Positions 1-8,242 of a stretch of 64,000 nucleotides of DNA are shown here, one piece after another. Each line of letters starts with the position of its first letter. Position 1 is the stretch's first letter. A program made the position numbers and the translations under genes. This stretch comes from JACVRW01 sp963820315 (GTDB lineage Bacteria > Actinomycetota > Thermoleophilia > Solirubrobacterales > Thermoleophilaceae), in assembly GCA_963820315.1 (NCBI GenBank), contig CAWFZK010000003.1, positions 1-64,000 on the forward strand. The letters are read 5' to 3'. The notes beneath the pieces are model-generated. The model was not told the origin of the DNA. It saw nothing but the letters and a program-made list of their open reading frames with translations, and did not search any database.

Positions 1-534
1 CTCGAGCGCGAAGCGCACGCCCTCCTGGTCGAAGACATCGATGATCGGGTTCCAGCGCTCGGCGAAGTCCGCATAGCCGCGTTCGACGTCGGCCCAGTCG
101 TTCGGCGGGAACGAGTAGAGCATGTGCCAGATCGATGAGCCGGTGAAGCCGGTGACGACCGAGACCCCGAGCCGCGCGGCGGCGCGAGCCGTGTCCTTCA
201 TCTTCTCGGCGGCGCGCTGGCGGACGCCCTCCGGGTCGCCGTCGCCCCAGACGTCCTCGGGCAGGACGGCCTGGTGGCGCGAGTCGATCGGGTCGCAGAC
301 CGCCTGGCCGACGAGGTGCGTGCCGATCGCCCAGCAGTCGAGGCTGTGGCGCTCGAGCAGCTCCCGCCTCGCCTTGCAGTAGCCATCGTCGCGAAGCGCC
401 TCGTCGACCTCGAAGTGGTCGCCCCAGCAGGCGAGCTCGAGGCCGTCGAAGCCCCACTCTCCGCACTTGGCCGCGAGCTCCTCGAGGGGCAGGTCCGCCC
501 ACTGGCCGGTGAACAGCGTGACTGGTCTTGCCAT
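1..534 (-). CDS. Sugar phosphate isomerase/epimerase family protein (3' part missing)
   Basis: The ATG is at 534 and the frame stays open to the left window edge, so about 178 N-terminal residues are visible and the C-terminus lies outside. The start (ARPVTLFTGQWADLPLEEL) followed by a WGFDGLELACWGDHF segment fits the xylose-isomerase-like TIM barrel (AP endonuclease family 2 fold), whose members isomerise or epimerise sugars, cyclitols and keto acids using a divalent metal. It is the last visible gene of the leftward operon, just after the DeoR regulator. A second family member lies at 3460-4365. The substrate cannot be told from sequence. Confidence 0.82.
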   Translation of the reverse strand, partial: MARPVTLFTGQWADLPLEELAAKCGEWGFDGLELACWGDHFEVDEALRDDGYCKARRELLERHSLDCWAIGTHLVGQAVCDPIDSRHQAVLPEDVWGDGDPEGVRQRAAEKMKDTARAAARLGVSVVTGFTGSSIWHMLYSFPPNDWADVERGYADFAERWNPIIDVFDQEGVRFALE

Positions 535-547
535 TGGATTCCTCTCC

Positions 548-1351
548 TCAGGTGGTGGGGACGGGTTCGGCGGCGACCTCGACGGAGACGCCTGCCCGGC
601 GGTAGCTCTGCAGCTCGTGCGCCGGCAGGCCGGCGTCGACGATCAGCAGGTCGAGCTCCTCCGGCTGGCAGATCGTGAGCAGCGAGCTGCGGCCGAACTT
701 GGACGAGTCGATCATCGCCACGCTGCGGTCGGCCACGGCGCGCGCCGCGTTGACGACGTCGGCGAGCGGCCGGCGCGAGGTGGTGAGCCCCTGCTCGAGC
801 GTGATGCCCGCCGCCGAAATGAAGGCGATGTCGAGGTTGAGGTCGGCGAGGAACTCGATCGCCCAGCGCCCGGCGATCAGGCGCATGTGCTGATCGACCT
901 CGCCCGGGACCACGACTACGTGGATCTGGTCGGCTGACAGCTCGAAGGCGATCGCCGGCGAGTTCGTCACGAGCGTGAGCGGCCCGGAGCCGCGCTCAGC
1001 GAGCGAGTGCGCCACGGCCAGGCAGGTCGACGACGCGTCCACGAAGATCGTCGCGTTGTCGCCCACGAGGCCCGCCGCGCGCGCCGCCATCGCCGCCTTG
1101 GCCGCCTCGCTCTGGCGCACGCGCTTGTCCCAGTCGGTCTCGATCGCGACGCCGTGACCGTCGATCGCCCGGGCGCCGCCGTGGACGCGCTCGACCAGGC
1201 CCTCCGAGGCGAGCTCGGCCAGGTCGCGGTGCACGGTGACCGGCGACACCTCGTGCGCGCGCGCGAGCTCGGTCACGGTCACGCCGCCCTCGCGTCGAAT
1301 CCGGTCGAGCATCTGCGAGCGCCGCAGCGCGGGTGGAACCGAGGAGCTCAA
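548..1351 (-). CDS. DeoR/GlpR-family transcriptional regulator
   Basis: A 267-residue repressor-type protein. Residues about 12-60 form the DeoR winged helix-turn-helix (EGGVTVTELARAHEVSPVTV, then HRDLAELASEGLVERVHGGA). The rest matches the DeoR C-terminal sugar-phosphate sensor fold, including VDASSTCLAVAHSL and TLVTNSPAIAFEL. The start is taken as TTG at 1351 because its last two bases start the TGA stop of the creatininase gene (TTGA overlap), with GAGG seven bases upstream. ATG at 1312 is a shorter option but cuts close to the HTH. It probably controls this operon or the divergent liv operon in response to a phosphorylated intermediate, which is inference from family and position. Confidence 0.85.
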   Translation of the reverse strand: MSSSVPPALRRSQMLDRIRREGGVTVTELARAHEVSPVTVHRDLAELASEGLVERVHGGARAIDGHGVAIETDWDKRVRQSEAAKAAMAARAAGLVGDNATIFVDASSTCLAVAHSLAERGSGPLTLVTNSPAIAFELSADQIHVVVVPGEVDQHMRLIAGRWAIEFLADLNLDIAFISAAGITLEQGLTTSRRPLADVVNAARAVADRSVAMIDSSKFGRSSLLTICQPEELDLLIVDAGLPAHELQSYRRAGVSVEVAAEPVPTT

Positions 1352-2226
1352 ACGCGGTCCTCGAACTCCCGGCGCTTGATCTCGGTGGCCAGCGGGCGGA
1401 ACTCGTCGATCGCGGCCACGAGGTGGTCGGCGAAGCGCTCGAGCGCCTCCTCGCCCTTCTCCGCCGTGGCGGTCATCGGGTTCCCGATCACGCCCGTGCG
1501 CGAGAACTCGTTGTGGTCCATCGGAAAGACGAAGTACTGGTAGCCCTGGAAGGCGACGTCGGGCGCTCCGTCCTGCTTGATGAACGACTGCGGGAGCCAC
1601 TTGGGCACCTGCGCGCGGTCCTCGGCGGCGCGCTCCATGTTCACGAGGGCGCTGTCGTGGGCGAGCACCTGCGAGGTCTCGAGCTCCGACGCGTGCCAGC
1701 CCGGTGTCTCGTCGGGCGGGTTCTCGAGCAGGCCCTCGAGGATGCCGATGTAGCGCTCCGCGTAGGGCTTGTAGAGGCCGACGATCGCGCCGGTCTCGTA
1801 CTTCACGCGGCGCAGCAGCGGGTCGATCACCTTGGTGTTCGAGCCGTGCCCGTTGACGAAGATCAGCTTGTTCCAGCCGTGGTGGATGAGCGACCGGCAG
1901 ATGTCGTAGAGGACCTCGTTGAGCGTGTCCGCGCGCAGCGTGATCGTCCCGACGCTCGACTCCGGATCGCGCATGTGCTGCGGCGAGTAGCCGGCCCATA
2001 ACGGAGGCGCGTAGGGCACGTCGGCCTTCTCGGCGGCGCGGCGCGAGACCTCGAGCGCCGTGATCGTGTCCGTGCCCAGCGGCAGATGCGCGCCGTGCTG
2101 CTCACACGAGCCGATCGGGATCAGCACGATGTCCGAGCGCTCGCGGAACCAGGCGATGTCGGGCGGGGCGAGGTCGAGCAAACAGTGCGAGACGGGGCGG
2201 CCTGGGTGGCCGTTATCCGGCGACAT
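1348..2226 (-). CDS. Creatininase-family amidohydrolase
   Basis: A 292-residue protein with the creatininase metal-site motifs: E42 and H44 in SCEQHGAHLPLGTDT, H127 in NGHGSN, and H178/E181 in GWHASELETS. The family hydrolyses cyclic amides such as creatinine, but also opens keto-inositol rings (Thermotoga IolN) and acts in cofactor pathways, so the substrate is open. ATG at 2226 overlaps the end of the UPF0261 gene by 14 bases. An in-frame extension to 2301 lies inside that gene and reads as low-complexity T/P/S, so it was rejected. Being next to sugar isomerases and an FAD oxidase fits ring opening in a catabolic route better than creatinine use (inference). Confidence 0.85.
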   Translation of the reverse strand: MSPDNGHPGRPVSHCLLDLAPPDIAWFRERSDIVLIPIGSCEQHGAHLPLGTDTITALEVSRRAAEKADVPYAPPLWAGYSPQHMRDPESSVGTITLRADTLNEVLYDICRSLIHHGWNKLIFVNGHGSNTKVIDPLLRRVKYETGAIVGLYKPYAERYIGILEGLLENPPDETPGWHASELETSQVLAHDSALVNMERAAEDRAQVPKWLPQSFIKQDGAPDVAFQGYQYFVFPMDHNEFSRTGVIGNPMTATAEKGEEALERFADHLVAAIDEFRPLATEIKRREFEDRV

Positions 2227-3463
2227 CGGCGGTCTCCTTGACGAGCGACAGGTAGCGGGTGACGGTGAGGTCGGCGAAGTCGGGGTCGTCCACGTGGGCA
2301 TCGACCTCCTCGAACGGGATCGAGGGCGGCAGCGAGGCGCGCAGCGAGTCGATGAAGGCCCGGTCGGCGCCCGGGTCCCAGAGATCCCCGCCCTCGATGT
2401 CCGCGAGCGAGAAGCCGCGATTCGGACACAGGACGAGCACCGGCCCGCGCGCGGCCGAGAGGCGTTCGGCGACCACGCGCCCGAGGTCGGCCTCCTCGAG
2501 CGCGGTCAGCCGGACGAGCGTGGCGACCGGGTTGTGGAAGTAGCGCTTGCGCTCGCGGTAGCGCTCGGGCAGCTCCGCGAGCGCACCCTGGTTGAAGAAG
2601 TCGACGCAGCCAGGCACCACGAGCTGCGGCAGCCCATGCTCACCCGCAACCGTCAGCCGTGACGGGCCGGTCGCGTGGATACCGGTCGGGTGCATCGAGT
2701 TGGCGAGCTCCGACAGCGTGAAGTCGATGACGCCGGAGATCGCGCCGGCCGCGATCAGCCGCTCCATGGCCGGCCCGCCGACGCCGTTCGCGTGGAACAC
2801 CACGGGCGTGAGGCCGGCCTCCTCGAGCTGCGGGAGCATGCGCATCACGGCGGGGGTCGTGTGGCCGAGCATCGTGATGCCGACGCAGCGCTCGCCCATG
2901 TCCTCGACCGGCCGGCCGGCCTCGCGCGCCATGCCGACGATCGCGGCGGCGGCGTTGCCGAACACGGCGCGCGAGATCGGGTTGATCCCGAGGATGTCCG
3001 TGACCGAGTGCATCACGAGCGTGTCGCCCTCACCGATGAACGGGCCGAACGGGCGGCGGCCCGACGCGCTCGGCGAGACGATCAGCTTCGGCACGCCCAC
3101 GGGCAGGCCGGCGACGGCGGCGGCGCCGAGGAGGGCCCCCTCGGCACCACCGAGGCAGAGCACGCCGTCGATCGCCCGCTCCTCCCAGAGCCGGTCGACG
3201 ACCGCGCGCACTCCCGCCTGCATCAGCTCCACCGCCGCGCCGCGCGAGCCCGCCCCGCGCACCTCCTCCAGATCCTTCCCCGCTGCCTCGGCCACCTCGG
3301 CGCGCGAGACGTCCGGCACGCAGCCGGACGGCTCGCCGAGGATGCCGGAATCGATCACCACCGCCTCGCCGCCAAGGGCGCGAATGCGGTCGCGGACGTA
3401 CGCGACCTCCCCGCCCTTGGTGTCGAGGGTCGCGATGAGCGCGATCCGAGGCGTTTTCGTCAA
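2213..3463 (-). CDS. UPF0261 / Tm-1-like ATP-binding domain protein (copy 1)
   Basis: A 416-residue member of UPF0261, the family of the N-terminal half of the tomato antiviral protein Tm-1. Diagnostic features are IALIATLDTKGGEVAYVRDR at the N-terminus, DGVLCLGGAEGALLGAAA, VVFHANGVGGPAMERLI, and a C-terminal FHNPVATLVR segment. Start TTG at 3463 overlaps the preceding stop as TTGA. The biochemical role in bacteria is not established; plant Tm-1 binds ATP. A second full copy (12048-13259) and a broken fragment (11326-11630) occur in the same locus. The partner TIM-barrel half is found only beside copy 2. Confidence 0.85.
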   Translation of the reverse strand: MTKTPRIALIATLDTKGGEVAYVRDRIRALGGEAVVIDSGILGEPSGCVPDVSRAEVAEAAGKDLEEVRGAGSRGAAVELMQAGVRAVVDRLWEERAIDGVLCLGGAEGALLGAAAVAGLPVGVPKLIVSPSASGRRPFGPFIGEGDTLVMHSVTDILGINPISRAVFGNAAAAIVGMAREAGRPVEDMGERCVGITMLGHTTPAVMRMLPQLEEAGLTPVVFHANGVGGPAMERLIAAGAISGVIDFTLSELANSMHPTGIHATGPSRLTVAGEHGLPQLVVPGCVDFFNQGALAELPERYRERKRYFHNPVATLVRLTALEEADLGRVVAERLSAARGPVLVLCPNRGFSLADIEGGDLWDPGADRAFIDSLRASLPPSIPFEEVDAHVDDPDFADLTVTRYLSLVKETADVAG

Positions 3464-4365
3464 ACGGTCTGACCCACCGACTCGGCCGCCTTCTTCAGCC
3501 GGTCGATCGAGTCCTGGACGTACTGGTCGTAGAGCGCCGCCGGGACCGTGCCCGTGCCGTGGTCGCGCAGGAACTGCTCCATGCCCTGCGTGCCCTCGCT
3601 CTCGGACGCGTCCGAGATCTCGGTGCGCTCCGAGACGCGGCTGCGGTCGACGGTTGCCACGAACTCCACGGTCACGCAGCCCTGGTAGTTCACCTCGTCC
3701 AGGGTCTGCATCAGCTTCTCCCAGTCGAGCGCGCCCTGCCCGCACGGCATGCGGTTGTTGTCGGCCACGTGGAAGTCGACGAGCTTGTCGCCCACGGCGC
3801 GGATCGCATCGGCCCAGTCGGCCTCCTCGATGTTCATGTGGAAGATGTCGAGGCAGACGCCGCAGTTGCCGCCCACGTCCTCGGCGAGCGCGAGCGCCTG
3901 GTCGTGGCGGTTGATGAAGTACGTCTCGAAGCGGTTGAGCGGCTCGAGCCCGATCCGCACGCCCTTCTCCTCAGCGTGCGCCTGGCATTCCTTGAGCGAC
4001 TCCACGGCCCACTTCCACTCGTCCTCGGGGGAGCCCATCGGCGTGACCTTGCCAACGGTCGAGGGCACGATCGTGATGATCTCGCCGCCCCATTCTGAGA
4101 TCTGGCTGATGGTGTCCTTGACGTAGTCGATCGAGCCGCGGCGGACGTAGGTGTCCTCGTGCAGAAGGTCGCGCCCACCGGTCATCAGCGTGACCGAGCC
4201 CCAGCAGCCGACGCCGTGCTTGTCCATCAGCCCCTGGACCTCGGCGGTGTCCCACACGGACGGCTCGCCGGAGATCTCGATGGCGTCGTAGCCGCAGCGG
4301 CCGAGCCGCTCGATCGTGGTCTCGATCGGCTCGGCGCGCATCCAGTTGTGCATGGCGAACTTCAA
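3460..4365 (-). CDS. Sugar phosphate isomerase/epimerase family protein
   Basis: A 301-residue TIM-barrel protein of the xylose-isomerase-like family. It opens KFAMHNWMRAEPIETTIERL and has GYDAIEISGEPSVW, GLEPLNRFETYFINRHDQA and CLDIFHMNIEEADWADAIR, where the acidic and His metal ligands of the family occur (E in LEPLNRFE, D/H in DIFH), then VDFHVADNNR. TTG at 4365 is preferred because AGAGGAG lies five bases upstream. An in-frame ATG at 4380 would add five residues. It is translationally coupled to UPF0261 copy 1 by TTGA. It likely isomerises or epimerises a ketose or keto acid produced upstream; substrate unknown. Confidence 0.85.
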   Translation of the reverse strand: MKFAMHNWMRAEPIETTIERLGRCGYDAIEISGEPSVWDTAEVQGLMDKHGVGCWGSVTLMTGGRDLLHEDTYVRRGSIDYVKDTISQISEWGGEIITIVPSTVGKVTPMGSPEDEWKWAVESLKECQAHAEEKGVRIGLEPLNRFETYFINRHDQALALAEDVGGNCGVCLDIFHMNIEEADWADAIRAVGDKLVDFHVADNNRMPCGQGALDWEKLMQTLDEVNYQGCVTVEFVATVDRSRVSERTEISDASESEGTQGMEQFLRDHGTGTVPAALYDQYVQDSIDRLKKAAESVGQTV

Positions 4366-4405
4366 GTTGTCTCCTCTCATGTAGCGGCCCCCGAGGGAGG
4401 CCTCC

Positions 4406-5878
4406 TCATAGCCCGAGCTTGCCCGGGTTCATGATCCCGTTGGGATCGAGCGCCGCCTTGACGCGCCGCAGCGTGTCGAGCGACTTGCCGTGCTGGCGCT
4501 CCATGTAGGGCGCAAGCTTCAGGCCGACGCCGTGGTGGTCGTTCATCACCGCTCCGGCCGAGAAGGCGGCCTCGAGGCCCTCCTCCCAGATGCGGTCGTG
4601 GAGGGCCACGGCCTCCGGTCCGCCACCGCCGTCCGGGACGACGAAGCGGGCGTAGATCATGGTCCCCCAGGCGTACCAGTGCGAGAAGTGCATGCGCAGC
4701 TGGAGGTCCGTGTCGGTGAACGGCTCCTTCACCGCAGCGCGCAGGGCGTCGTAGACCGCCTCGATGCGGGTGTAGGTCGCGACGACGTCGATCGTGCCCC
4801 AGATCGAGGGCAGCTCCGGCTGGTGCGGCGGGTGGTAGAAGTCGTAGCGGCGGTCCCACCAGATCTTGCCGAGCTCCGGGTCGAGCTCCTCGGCGCCCGC
4901 CTCGCTCGCCAGCGCCAGCGTCGCGCCGGCCTCCGCGTTCACCATGTCCGCGTCGCCGCCCTCGAAGGCGAACACCGTGCAGGCGCCGTCCAGCTGCTGG
5001 CCGACCACCGGCGAGAAGGCGAGCCGCGTGGCCTCGTCGTCGTACATGCGCACGACGGACGGGCGCGCGCCGATCGACAGCGAGCGCCGGACCGCCTCGA
5101 CGCCGGCGCCGATGTCCGGGAAGCGCACGGTCGCGAAGCGGCGTAGCGCGGGCAGCGGGACGATCTCGAGCGTCACCCGCGTGATCACGCCGAGCGTGCC
5201 CTCGGAGCCGACGAACAGCTGGGTCAGCTCGGGGCCGACCGCGTGGCGCGGCACCTCGACGGTCTCGATCACCTCGCCGCCGGCGAGCGCCACGCGCATG
5301 TTCAGCACGAGGTCCTCGATCTTGCCGTAGCGCGTCGAGAGCACGCCGGAGCCGCGCGCCGCCACGTAGCCGCCGACGGTCGCCCACTCCTCGGAGGCCG
5401 GGTAGTGCGGCAGCATCAGCCCGCGCTCGTTGAGCTCGTGCTCGAGCCGGCGCCCGTTGACGCCCGGCTCGCACGTGACGGTGAGCGAGCGCTCGTCGAT
5501 GTCGACGATCCGGTCGAGGCGGGTGAGGTCGAGCACGACACCGCCGCTCACAGGGACGGAGCCGCCCTGCGTTCCCGAGCCGCCTCCCCAGGCGACCACG
5601 GGCACGCGGTAGGAGTCCGCGACGCGCAGGACGCTTGCCACGCCGGCCTCGTCTCGCGGAGTCACGACGAGCTCTGGCCGCCCGATCGGCGTGCCCTCGG
5701 CACGGGCGTGGAGGGCGAGCCAGTAGGTGTCGGCGGTGTATGCGTCGAGGCGCTCAGGCGCGCTCGTCACGTACTCCTCGCCGAGCTCCGAGGCGATTTC
5801 GCTACGGAGGCGGGCCAGTGAGTCCGGATCGCTCGCGGCCGTTCCGTACTCCGTTGAAAGCGGGACGCCGGAGGTCAC
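4406..5878 (-). CDS. FAD-binding oxidase (GlcD / alkylglycerone-phosphate-synthase-like)
   Basis: A 490-residue flavoprotein of the PCMH/VAO type. The FAD pyrophosphate-binding loop AWGGGSGTQGG is at residues 96-106, followed by PHYPASEEWATVGGYVAARG and FVGSEGTLGVITRVTLEIVP. The C-terminal substrate domain ends with NDHHGVGLKLAPYM (HHGVG 448-452), the active-site signature seen in alkyl-dihydroxyacetone-phosphate synthases and related oxidases, and NPGKLGL. As first gene of the leftward operon it may catalyse the entry oxidation of a hydroxy acid, polyol or cyclitol; that is inference. No separate Fe-S subunit is seen. The promoter must lie in 5879-6058, shared with the liv operon. Confidence 0.85.
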   Translation of the reverse strand: MTSGVPLSTEYGTAASDPDSLARLRSEIASELGEEYVTSAPERLDAYTADTYWLALHARAEGTPIGRPELVVTPRDEAGVASVLRVADSYRVPVVAWGGGSGTQGGSVPVSGGVVLDLTRLDRIVDIDERSLTVTCEPGVNGRRLEHELNERGLMLPHYPASEEWATVGGYVAARGSGVLSTRYGKIEDLVLNMRVALAGGEVIETVEVPRHAVGPELTQLFVGSEGTLGVITRVTLEIVPLPALRRFATVRFPDIGAGVEAVRRSLSIGARPSVVRMYDDEATRLAFSPVVGQQLDGACTVFAFEGGDADMVNAEAGATLALASEAGAEELDPELGKIWWDRRYDFYHPPHQPELPSIWGTIDVVATYTRIEAVYDALRAAVKEPFTDTDLQLRMHFSHWYAWGTMIYARFVVPDGGGGPEAVALHDRIWEEGLEAAFSAGAVMNDHHGVGLKLAPYMERQHGKSLDTLRRVKAALDPNGIMNPGKLGL

Positions 5879-5926
5879 GAAGCTCCTTTAAGGCTGCTGA
5901 ACAAAAGCCATCATGTCCCTTCAGGA

Positions 5927-5967
5927 CTTGACAGGGAACTCTGCATGAGTTTTCAATACGTGTCAAG
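5927..5967. promoter_or_regulatory. Nested inverted repeats in the divergent control region
   Basis: CTTGACA at 5927-5933 is mirrored by TGTCAAG at 5961-5967, and inside them AACTC at 5937-5941 is mirrored by GAGTT at 5947-5951. Each outer arm contains TTGACA on one strand, so the arms could also be -35 boxes of the two divergent operons. The stretch is AT-richer than its surroundings. It is a candidate operator for the DeoR regulator at 548-1351 (inference). Confidence 0.5.
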
Positions 5968-6020
5968 CATGCGCCGCTCGGGCGAACATTTTCGTTGATT
6001 TAAGCCGAACGGACAGTGGC

Positions 6021-6050
6021 TTGCGCTTGGATGCGGGGGGGTGTTAGTTT
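6021..6050 (+). promoter_or_regulatory. Candidate promoter of the liv operon
   Basis: TTGCGC at 6021-6026 and TAGTTT at 6045-6050 are separated by 18 bases. The -10 box ends eight bases before an in-frame TTG at 6059, the same spacing seen before many other genes here that lack a Shine-Dalgarno sequence. Confidence 0.45.
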
Positions 6051-6058
6051 CGCCCGGC

Positions 6059-7123
6059 TTGGTTTCCACGAGAGTGTCCCTGCGTAGGGCGCTACGGATC
6101 ACGGGACTGGTGCTCCTTGCACTGGTCATCGCGTTCCCGATCGTCTGGGTCCTGTTCATCGCGTCGGATACGACCTTCGGCCCGGCCGTCGACGACCCCA
6201 AGGACTTCCTCATCACGCTGCTCAACGGCGTAACGGCGGCGGCGTTGTACTTCATCGTCGCCAGTGGCTTCACCCTGATCTTCGGCCTCATGCGCGTCGT
6301 GAACATGGCCCACGGAGCGTTCTTCCTGCTCGGCGGCTATATCGCGCTGGAGCTGCAGCGTGATCTGGTGCCGGGCGCCGGCTCGGCGCTCGGCATCTCG
6401 AGCGCCCAGGTCAGCTTCATGAACTGGTTCCTGCCCCTGCTGGCGGCGGGCCTCATCGTCGGCGGGGTCGGGTTGCTGATGCAGCAGGCCTTCCTGCGCT
6501 GGAACCAGGGCCAGGAGCTGCGCCAGGCGCTCATCACGATCGCGATTTCGATCATCGCCGCCGATCAGATGCTCGCCCACTTCGGCGGCGTCGCGAAGGA
6601 CATCTCGTGGCCCCGGACCTTCGACAAGTTCCTCGATCTGCAGGTCGCGGACGTGCAGTACACGCTCACGCGCCTCGTCATCCTCGGCGTGGGCTTGCTG
6701 ATCGGGGGAGCGCTGTGGTTCTGGCTCAAGCGCACACGCACCGGGATGGTGATCCGGGCGGGCGTCGACGACCGGGACATGGTCTCCGCCCTCGGGGTGA
6801 ACATCCAGCTGACGTTCGCGATCGCCTTCTTCATCGGGTCGGCGCTCGCCGGCATCGGGGGTGTAATGGGCGGCTCGTTCGCCAGCCTCGCGCCCGGGGT
6901 CGACGGGCTCTGGCTTCTCAACTCGCTGGTGGTCGTGATCATCGGCGGCATGGGGTCGCTGGGAGGAGCCGCCGTCGGGGCGTTGCTGCTGGGCCTTACA
7001 ACGAACTTCGCCGCCGCCTACCTCCCGGCCGACTACACGTACTACTCGATCATCTTCACGTTCGTGCTGCTGGCGGTCGTGCTCGCCATACGGCCGCTCG
7101 GGCTGTTCGGCCGGCCCGCATGA
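6059..7123 (+). CDS. livH: Branched-chain amino acid-type ABC transporter permease (LivH family)
   Basis: About 354 residues with eight or more hydrophobic segments. The family hallmark GFTLIFGLMRVVNMAHGAFFL follows the first membrane segments, and VVIIGGMGSLGGAAVGALLLG lies near the C-terminus. It forms the membrane channel with LivM for import of a small solute. The start is uncertain: TTG at 6059 fits a leaderless promoter, while GTG at 6041 adds six residues and GTG at 6074 removes five. The stop overlaps the livM start (ATGA). Substrates of this class include amino acids, amides, urea and aromatic acids, so the family alone does not fix the ligand. Confidence 0.88.
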   Translation: MVSTRVSLRRALRITGLVLLALVIAFPIVWVLFIASDTTFGPAVDDPKDFLITLLNGVTAAALYFIVASGFTLIFGLMRVVNMAHGAFFLLGGYIALELQRDLVPGAGSALGISSAQVSFMNWFLPLLAAGLIVGGVGLLMQQAFLRWNQGQELRQALITIAISIIAADQMLAHFGGVAKDISWPRTFDKFLDLQVADVQYTLTRLVILGVGLLIGGALWFWLKRTRTGMVIRAGVDDRDMVSALGVNIQLTFAIAFFIGSALAGIGGVMGGSFASLAPGVDGLWLLNSLVVVIIGGMGSLGGAAVGALLLGLTTNFAAAYLPADYTYYSIIFTFVLLAVVLAIRPLGLFGRPA

Positions 7124-8193
7124 GCGCTGCGGCGAGCTCCCGGCTCACCCCCAACCGCGTGGCGGGCGGGCTGCTCGTGGGGCTGGCGCTGTTCGCACCG
7201 CTCATCTTCAGCGATTACTGGGTCGCCACGCTCCTGACCCAGACGATGTTCCTGGGCATCGTCGCCGCCAGCCTGATCTTCCTCTCGGCAGACGGGGGGA
7301 TGGTGTCCCTCGCCCAGGTGGCGATCTACGGCATCGCGGGGTTCGCGCTCGGCAACCTCACGACGACGGGCAACACGAAGGGCATGAACCTCGGCTGGGA
7401 CCCCGTGCTGGGGATCGTCGTGGCCATCGCCATCGCAGTCCTGGTCGCGCTCGTGTTCGGTGCCCTGGCCAGCCGCAGCTACGGCATCTACTTCCTCATG
7501 ATCACGCTTGTCTTCTCGGTGATCGCCAACCTCTTCTTCGGCCAGGTGACGAGCATCTCGGGCTTCGGCGGCATCAGCGGGATCCCGATCCCCGACTTCT
7601 TCAACCGCACCGCACACCCCAACCGCCTCTACTTCGCCACCCTGCTGGTGGCGGCGCTCGTGTACGTCGGGCTGCGGTACGTCGCGCGCACTCCGTTCGG
7701 GCTCGCCCTTAAGGGGATCCGCGACGACCCGGTGCGGATGCGCTCGCTCGGCTACAGGGTCACGCTGCACCGCCTGCTCGCGTTCGGGCTGGCGGGTTTC
7801 GTGGCGGCGCTGGGCGGGATTCTCTTCGTCTGGTGGAACGCGCAGATCGCGCCGTCGACCATCGACCTCACCGCGACGATCGACGTGCTCCTGATCGCCG
7901 TCATCGGCGGAATGTTCCGGCTCGAGGGGGCGTGGGTCGGGGCGTTGGTATTCGTCCTGATCAACAACTACGCGCAGGACGTCGGCTTCGTGGCCGAGCG
8001 GTTCCACACGCTGATCGGGTTGATCTTCCTGGTCATCGTGCTCGTGTCCCCCGACGGCCTGGTCGGCCTGTGGGAGCGGACGGTCGGGCGGCTGCGCGGT
8101 CCGTCCAGCCCGGGTGAGACGACCGGGGAAGGAGGTTCGGCCGGCGCTGTGCCGGCAGGTGAGCGTGGAGCATCGAGGCTCACCGGCTCGTAG
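7120..8193 (+). CDS. livM: Branched-chain amino acid-type ABC transporter permease (LivM family)
   Basis: 357 residues with about ten membrane segments and the LivM signatures DGGMVSLAQVAIYGIAGFAL, SRSYGIYFLMITLVFSVIAN, GLALKGIRDDPVRMRSLGY and VIGGMFRLEGAWVGALVF. ATG at 7120 overlaps the livH stop by four bases. A hydrophilic Gly/Ala/Ser tail of about 30 residues after VGRLRG is longer than usual and has no recognised function. It pairs with LivH in the inner membrane. Confidence 0.9.
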   Translation: MSAAASSRLTPNRVAGGLLVGLALFAPLIFSDYWVATLLTQTMFLGIVAASLIFLSADGGMVSLAQVAIYGIAGFALGNLTTTGNTKGMNLGWDPVLGIVVAIAIAVLVALVFGALASRSYGIYFLMITLVFSVIANLFFGQVTSISGFGGISGIPIPDFFNRTAHPNRLYFATLLVAALVYVGLRYVARTPFGLALKGIRDDPVRMRSLGYRVTLHRLLAFGLAGFVAALGGILFVWWNAQIAPSTIDLTATIDVLLIAVIGGMFRLEGAWVGALVFVLINNYAQDVGFVAERFHTLIGLIFLVIVLVSPDGLVGLWERTVGRLRGPSSPGETTGEGGSAGAVPAGERGASRLTGS

Positions 8194-8242
8194 AACCACA
8201 CCGCCGGGGCATCGGTCCACGGCGAGAGGAGGAAGACAGGCA

